Of a stretch of 28,260 nucleotides of DNA, positions 15,201-24,200 are shown piece by piece. The position numbers and the translations under genes are program-made. Position 1 is the first letter of the stretch. Every line of letters begins with the position of its first letter. Location of the stretch: positions 1 to 28,260 of the IMG/VR virus record IMGVR_UViG_3300023180_000304. The stretch is one strand, 5' to 3'. Source of the stretch: a virus. The notes beneath the pieces are model-generated. The model did not search any database, was not told the origin of the DNA, and saw only the letters and a program-made list of their open reading frames with translations.

Positions 15201-18200
15201 AATTTAGTACTAGAAAGAATTCTAGTTGCATAGTATGGACCAATCGGTTTTACCTCAAATGCATTTCCAGCAGTAGATCCAGATCCAGCATACGTATGAG
15301 CAATGGTAGAAACACCAACATTAACTACAAATTTATTGGTTCCAGCAATTCCAAGAATTGGATACTTATTGATATCTACTGCCTTTCTACCAGAACTACC
15401 ATCTGGGAAAACAGAAGTTGTTATACCAGCATGGGGTGCAGAACAAGTAAATCCAATATTGGAAAGATGCACAAGTCTACCCACTCTAAAGTTGTGAGCT
15501 GATGTAAGTCCAACTGTGGCAATACCAGTTCTATTATCGTAATCAAAAGAATTGATAGTAAAGTTTACACCCTGTGCCGATGGGAAATTGTAGTTGTTTG
15601 CAAACGGAGATCCAGATGAACAAGTGAAATTGAGATCTTTGAGTTCAATCTTATCACCAGTGTCAAGTTCGTGATCAACAGATGAGGTTACGGTAAGAAT
15701 ACCAGTAGTGTTATCATAATCAGCATCAGAAACAGCAAGGAAAGTACCCGTTGTAGGCACACCAGTAATAGCAGTAATTTGTCCAAGAATAACTGTTGGT
15801 ACTGCAGTTGCGGCACGCAATGGTGCGTATCCAAGACCATTTGTAGATCCAAACGAAATTGGAACACCACCTCTTGGCAATTGATTCAAATTAACATCAT
15901 TTGGATCAATAATCTGATCACCACCAACTGACGTAATGCCAGTAAATATAACACTACTAATTCCTGCAACCTCAGTAATTGAGAAATTATTATCCGTGTT
16001 ATTTGGTGCTGATGGAGCTTGAAGAACACCATTAATGAAGACTAATCCATTTCCACCAGTTGTTCCAATTCCAGTAACATTGCTTCCTTCAGAAGTTAGT
16101 GTGAATTCTGAAGTTACACCGTCAAACTTATCAGAAACATCGTCAAAAATTAAGTTAGTATCATAATCTTTTCTCAAATAAACTCTACCAGAGAAATTAG
16201 ATCTTGGGATGGTTAAACCCCTACTATCTAAATCTTGTCTACCAGCACCCATTGGTGCTTCAGTAAAGTGAATTTTACTATTTACAATATCAAAAGATCC
16301 TCTATAAACACTAACGGCATCAAATTGACCGTGAGATGTTGCACTTGATCCAACAAATCCACGTTCAACTTCAACAAGTGGAAGAGTACCAATTGCCCCT
16401 ACACCAGTAGTATTAGTGGATCCAAGACCAACAATAGTAACCTTCATATACTCTTCACCAACTTTAATCACATCTGCTGGTCTAAACGAAGAAATTCCAG
16501 AAAGTTGGATAATAGTTGTTCCTGCACCAATAGAGTGCATAGTTTGTTCAGATAAAGATGTTTTTGATAAAGGTGACTGAACAATACCATCAATGGTGAT
16601 AATGCTCTTCTCATTCCTCTTTGCCATGGCAAAAACATGTCTGTTTCCAGAACCAAGATCAGTAAATGTCACAGCAGTTCCAGCAGCTGCTGCTGTCGTA
16701 GTAATAGCAACTCTAAATTGAGCAGAATTATCTCTGATAGCATAAACTGTTTGTGGTAATCTTGCTGTTCCAACACCAGTATCATAAACAAGACCAGTGG
16801 CACCTACACCAATCAAATTAGATCCTGCTGCATATTCAAGTTCTTCTCCAGTCTGGAAGAAATGGTTTAATGTGAATACACCTGTTGTTGTGCTAAGAAG
16901 ACCAACTGTTGTTGGGTCAAAAGTCTTGGCAAAGATATCAGTTCCTTCATGTTTGAGATCAAACTCTAAAATTTCTCTTTGGTTAATTCCATAGTAAATT
17001 GACTGGGAAACATTTTCGTTTACATCACCATAAGATAGATCACCAATTCCAGCAATATCACCGTTATTGTCAAGATCTCTGTAGATAATTTCATTAAATG
17101 TCTGAACAAGAATATCACCAGTGTAGTCTGGATGGAACTTGAGATCTACTCCAGTGGCAGAATACTCTGCGGAGAAAGTACCAATACCATTAATGTCGTT
17201 GACAGACAAATATGGATAACTTAAAACATACAGATTTTCTCTTGCTTTTTGATCATTTACAACATAAACTTGATGTAAGGATTGAGTCTCACCGATACTC
17301 ACTCTAACAGTAGATTTTAGTGATCCATCAGTAATACTATTAATACCAGTAATAATCGTTGGAGTTCCACCAGTTACTGTGGCAAACTCAGTTTCAAGTC
17401 TACCTGTTCTTTCTGTACCATTTTCTGTTCCAGAAAGTTTGAATCTATAAGTTCCAATACCAGCACTAGTATTGCCAATGCTAACAGTTTGAGTTCTCAA
17501 TCTAACATCATTAGATCCATTATTATTGTAAATGAGACTTACTATCCCAGAATCAATAGAAGAAGTGAATGATCCAATAAATGGTCCAGAAAGTCCATTT
17601 AATCCAACTCTGGTATTAAATGCTGTCAATTCTGTCAAGAAGGTGTCAGCACCATTATGGGTAAGTACTATCTCAATATAATCTACCGTGTTTTCTAACT
17701 CATCAAAAACTTCAACACTGGTATAGAAAGTATCAGCCGTTGTTGTACTAAATCCAAGAACAGTTGCTCCAACACCAGCAACAACATCTTGAGTTTTAGA
17801 AATAAGATCCACAAATCCAATACTTTGAGATCCAATTCCAGCAGAATCATCATCAAAGAAGGTTTGTAAAAGTTTTACTTCATAATCAGTATTGTAAATC
17901 TCATTTGGTGTAAATCTCAAAGAATATTGATTTGTTTCTTCGTTAAAGAATCCATCAAGTTCTCCAATAGTTTCACCAACACCAACTTTTTCAAGAACAA
18001 ACGTGTCTTCATTATTACTGATCATTACCAATTCCTTGAGTCCCATTTCAGAGTCATTAGTGACATCTACGATTTGAGCTAAGAACTTGTTGGTTTTTCT
18101 ACCATCAGTGAACAATGAAACATCTTTATAATCAAGAAGTTCATCCGAATCTTCATTTAAGAATTGACTGCTAATATCATCAATACCGATAACTCTATTT

Positions 18201-21200
18201 GACTTATTAAGGATGAAATCAACGACTTGTACATTTAAGAATTCAATAGACTTTGATGTATTTGTTGTTGCATCAACATCTAATGCATAATCAAAATCAT
18301 TAATTGTGTCAACTCTCTTAGATCCATCAAAAACGTCAAGAACTAAGAATGGTTCTTCTTGTGCTGTCGTGAAAGAAGCACCTACATTTCCCTTTGGATT
18401 AATTTGAGTATCTGCAAAGTTCCTATATCCAGCTGGGTGAACATTATCATTTACAAAGCTAATAATATCATTATATGCCTTAGTGCTTTGAATAGAATAA
18501 GACATTCTTTGATAATAATCATTATCACCAGTTACTTGATAGTCTTCACTGAGTTTCCCAATATCATCACCCCAACCCTTTGTAAAAGTAGATGTTGAAT
18601 CAATTTCAAACTTGCCAACTTTTGAAGAAATTTCAGAGACAGTACATTTTGCCCCAGTTACAGAACCAGTTAATGTATCTCCACTTCTAATTGGTGTAGT
18701 TCCCGTCACATTAAGTTTTCCAGTCAAAGCATTAAAACTACTGACAACTAAGTCAGTAGATCCGACTAGAATAAGATCGTTCAGATAAAGGAATTCACCT
18801 TCAACAAATAACGATGTTTTTTTGTTTACTTTGAATTCTGGTACGTTATCTTTTTTAGCTACATTTGCAAACAGTCCTGGGGTTGTAATTGCAATTCCCG
18901 TATTTGTTCCAGCAGGAACAAGACTACTGAGATTATATGTAAGTTTGTTTGGATTAACACTAGTGTCAAAATTAGTGACTGTAAAGAATTGATATCCATA
19001 ATCAGAAGAATTATGTCCCTCACCAGTGGTAGATGCTAGTCCAATTCCCTCTACAAAAACTTTATCACCAACAACGAATGGTGCTGTAGAGAATCCCAAA
19101 ATAGGTGTGGAGATGCTTAATGTAACTTGATTATCCGTGCTAGAAGCAACACTAACAATAGAAATTCCATTGTCGTTATTAACAGCTACTGCACTGTAAA
19201 CAACATCATTCTTAAGTCCAACTGGATTTCTATCAATTCTAATTCCAGCAGTTTCCACCCCATCAACGAGTGTTGTTGGGCTTACAGCGTTACCTGATAA
19301 TTCGGCAGATCCTTGGAAATCAGACACATTGCTGTCAGAAGAGGGATCATACAGAACAATAGTTGGTGGAGTTAGATAATTTTTACCACCAGTAACTACA
19401 GTAATAGAATCTAGAGTTTCAAAATCAGAAACTGTAAGTTCATCTGGAACATTAGCAGTAGGAGTCAGTGTTTTATCTGATGGATAAGAGAATCCTGGTG
19501 TTAAAAGTCTTACAGACTCTAGTTTACCAATATTTTCCGAATTTAATCTTAAAACTGCATCGGATCCATATGTAGAAGTAATACTAGAAATATTTGGAAC
19601 TGTTTTATATCCAATTCCACCAAAAATGATCTTTACCTTATCAATTGCACCAGTGGCACTTGTAGATGTCGTTTTATAGTTTATAGAATCACATTCGGAA
19701 ATAGAATATGAAGATCTCTCAGTGACATCAGAAAGATTGACATCAAACGTAGTGCTAGTTACTCCAGTGATTTGGAATGTTCCATTGTACTTGCTATTGG
19801 TAAACCTAATTTCATTAAAACCACTTACATCAGTATCTGCTGTACTAATAAATCCACCCTTATCAATATTATAGTAAATAATATCTGGCAGTGCAGAGGA
19901 GAATCCTACCGTTAAACCAGCTCCTGCTGTTCCATTGGTTCCAAAAGACGAAATTAAGAAATTAGTAGTTTGTCCAGTGGATACTAAAGAATTATTAAAC
20001 TTATCATCATAGTATATTTTTAAATTGTATCCAGATAAACTTGAATCTTCTAAATTAAAGACAAGATCATTATTTCTATAAACTGGAAGTGGGGGATTTA
20101 CAAGAGAAAGTGTCTGAGAAGTTCCACCAACAGAAGTTAAATTAACGAAAATTGGGGGAGAAGAGAGGGCATCAATTCTGGTTTCAGTAAACCTAAAATT
20201 ATTTTTATCAATGACAAAAACATAATAAGATCCAGTTGAAAGTCCACCAATAACTTCACTAGATTCATAATAAACTTTATCACCAGTTGAATACTGATGA
20301 TTAGTCTTATTGATAGTATTTGTTGATGTATTAACTCCTACAGAACTAATTGCTACTGGATTTACAAGAATTTTTTCATCAACAACTTTAATGACTACAG
20401 TAGAGGCAAGACCAACTCCAGTGCTAAATCCAGGATTTACTTGCAATTCAATTGTATCACCATTAGTTAACCCGTGTGTCTCACCAGTCGAGACAGTAGC
20501 AGTAATTTTTTTAATGTCTGCTGTTACTTGATCATAATTTGTTTCAAATTTATAGTCATACAAATTCATATATTTCACATCACGGAAATATACTTGATCA
20601 CCATCTAAAACTGTAGAAATACCGATTGTGTCTTTAGATGTTTTAATTGCATAGAACTGACTTGGCAGTATAAAAATATTACCATCTGGACTTGTAGAAA
20701 TTCCAATAGAAGTTGTACCAAGACCAACTGAATAAGAAACTAATTGGTTTGTTACAAATGGATGATCTTCAAGGAAAATGTTTTGAGTGAGAATGCTCCT
20801 TTCAGTGGTTATTCCATTAAATTGATATGATCTGGTTGTGGAAATTCCAGCAGTGGTTCCAATACCAACAACCTCAAAGGGATTGAAGAACACCGATTCT
20901 TGTTCTCTAGAGGAGAAATATGGTGTTTCTACTTTAACCGTAAATCTTTGAGGGGAATAAGTTACTGTTTCAGTAGCGGTATGGGCAACTCCACCACTAG
21001 GAGTTTCTGATGCAAATCTTTGAACTCTGATAATACCATCACCAGGAAATGAATTTAAAATACTAAAAGTTTCATTGGATATTTTAAGAGAACTACCAAT
21101 AGAAACTGGGAGAGCAGTTACTGTAATGTCTGTGGTCATGCCACTGACACCAGTAGTTCCCATTCCTACTACAAGTTTAGAATCTGGTAAATTTGTAGTA

Positions 21201-24200
21201 ATGATATGGGAATCATCCAGATTTTCCACAAAAGTAGAAAGACCAGTGATTCTAACAATATCGTTGTTACTAAGAATAAAACTTGGGCTAATATTAATTT
21301 CTACAGTCTTATCGTCTTTCCAAGATACAATGGCATTTTCATAAACAGTTTCTGTTGATGCTATAGATGAGACAGATCTTCCAGAAATCTTAGAAACTTC
21401 AGCAGCAAGACCAGTTCCAAATTCAGTATCACCAAATCTTAATGTGTCACCAATAGCATATCTTGCATTTCCAGTAGCAGCAATACTAATGGAATTGATT
21501 GATCCAGAACTAACTACATCTACTAAAGCATCTTGAGGAAATACTCTGTATGGTTCAATAACAAAATCATAAGAAGCACCAGGTTCCGCAATTTTGTGTG
21601 GGAAAGTGTTTCTAGAAAGATTTGAATTGTTGAAATCAAAGTTTTGATCAATAGAAACCGCAGGATCTACGTTAACAGGAATACTTTCTGATCTAAAATA
21701 ATTTCCAACAAAGAATGGGAATTGTGGATTTCCATTTACATCAATTGTAGCATAGTATGCGTAAATTCCTTCTGGAAATTCATTAGTGATTGTAAATCTT
21801 CCATTGAATTCATCAAGATCACCAGAGTCAATAAATCTGTAGTCATCAACAAAAAATCCTAATGGGAAAGTTGTTGAATCTGGTCTGTTAGAAATGTATG
21901 AAGCATTTGATGTGTATCCAGAACCTACTCTTTTAATACCACTCTGAATATTCTCTGGGTCATTGTATCCATAAGCGCCATAAATTGGATTTCCATCATA
22001 TGCCCACCCAATAATTGGAGAGTGGAAAGATCCATTATCACCTAATGCACTTCTTAAGGTTACTCCATATCCAATAGCAGCATACTCAAGACCTTGATCT
22101 GGAGTTGGAGTTACAATTTCCCCACCATTATCGTCAATCTTGGCAAACTTATTGACACCCAAACGTCTTACGAAACCATTCAGAATTGCCCCAGAACCAA
22201 CCGAATTAGCCTTAATAGTGGTTGTATTAGGATCGTAGTTTAAACCCTTGCTGAGGACGACTACAGAGGTTACTACACCCGCATTATTTGTGAGAGCTCT
22301 AAGTCTTGCACCAGTTCCAGTTGTTCCAGTTCCTACTGGGTTGGAATTAACGACTAATTCTGGTGGAGATGTATATCCACTACCACCATTAAGAACGAAC
22401 ACACTATCAATCTGTCCATTAAGAACAACAGGTCTTACTTCAGCACCAGTTCCACTATTAACAGAAATTTCTGGTGTTTTTTCAAAATTGAGGATCTCAG
22501 ACCCATAATCAGTTCCAGCATCGTAGAGATAAGCATCTACAATTGGACCTCTAACGACTGGAGTTGCTGTAAATGTTCCTTCCGTAGATTGAGTTGTTAC
22601 TGCCTTAATTGTAACAGCAATTTCTGGATATTTAAAAATGTGACTTCCAACACCAACTGTTTGCAAATTAGCAAACTTCTCTCTATTGAAATCCGTAAGA
22701 TTAGTTCCACCAACACCTGCATTTGCAAGTCTAAACTCTCTATCAGACAGAGTTAAAACTTTGTATTGAACTGTTGTGGAAAGTCCAGAGATAGGAGTAT
22801 CAAAGTATTCATATTCTACAAAATCACCGTTAGTAAAGTTATGGTTATCAAAAACAATACTGTTATTTGCTGTATTAATACCTGTTGACTGAACAATGAG
22901 TTTTCTATTAGAATATCCTTGTCCAGGGTTAAGGACATTAATTCTATCAATCTTTAGCTTCTTATTAGTAGTTCTGAACTTCATCAGTCCAGCATTGTTC
23001 TCAGTTGTAATACCAATTGTATTAATACCCAACTGAGCATCAAGTTTAGTATTATGAACCTGAATAGTGCTGCTATTGATAAACTTAGAGTAATAGATAT
23101 TACCTGTTTGAAGTGTTAATCCTTGTACAGCATCATTTGCTGTATTTGTAGAGATACCAAGTGCCGAATTTCCTAATGCGTTGTAAACAATAGGATCTCC
23201 AGTTTGGAAATTATGTTGAGTTTCAAAAGTGATAGTATTTGCGGAGACATCAACACCACCACCTTCAGCAAGGGTATTGGCATTAAAGAAGACTTCTCTG
23301 AACTCCGAAGCAAGAGTTGCAGATGCTGTAGCTCCTTCACCATTACCACCAGTAATATCAATTGATACTACTTGTTCCAAGTCAAAGTTAACTGGATCAA
23401 CCAAAATGTCTTTGAAAGAACCCTCAACAACTGGTTGAACTAACGCAGTTGTTCCAGATGATACTGTTGGATTATCAACAATGACTCTTGGAGCATTTGT
23501 AGCATCATATTCAGATCCACCACTAAAAACTTCTACACGACTTAAAGGACCGTAGAATACAGAGTCATCAACTTTATAGTTGGTAATTTCAACACCATTA
23601 ATCAACATTCCAATAGAACCTGGTTGAGTAAGTTCTTTACTACCAGTTTTAATATCTTGACTCAGTGGGAACTTTTTAAGAAGTTTTTGTGGTTGAATCG
23701 TGGATTCTCTTTGTTCAGCAAGAATAAAAGAATGTGGACCACTATCAGATGGATTAAATCTCACATAAGATCCAGCTGCTAAGAAAGACCTGGAAAGAGA
23801 AATTTTAATTCTATTATTATTTGGTGGCGCTTGTACTTCTACAAAATAACTGCCAGTCGCTAAACCAACAATTGGTGCTGCTCCATCAAGTGGTTGATAA
23901 AATACCTCATCACCAGTAAAGAAAGGGACAGCATCTTGAAAGGAGATGGTATCATACGAAAGCAAATTGAGATCATAATTTTGAATGCTTCCACTTGCTG
24001 TAGATGCAACAGAAATCTGAGATTCTGTTGTTACAGGTCTAATCACATAAGATGGTAAAGAATTACTAGCAACATAACCAAATTCATCATTCTCCACATA
24101 TGTGTTAAGAACATCAGAAGTCAATACATTATCACCAGCAGATAATGGAGCTCCTAAACTAGATGCTGTATTAATTCTTTTTCTAATATCATAACTTAAA

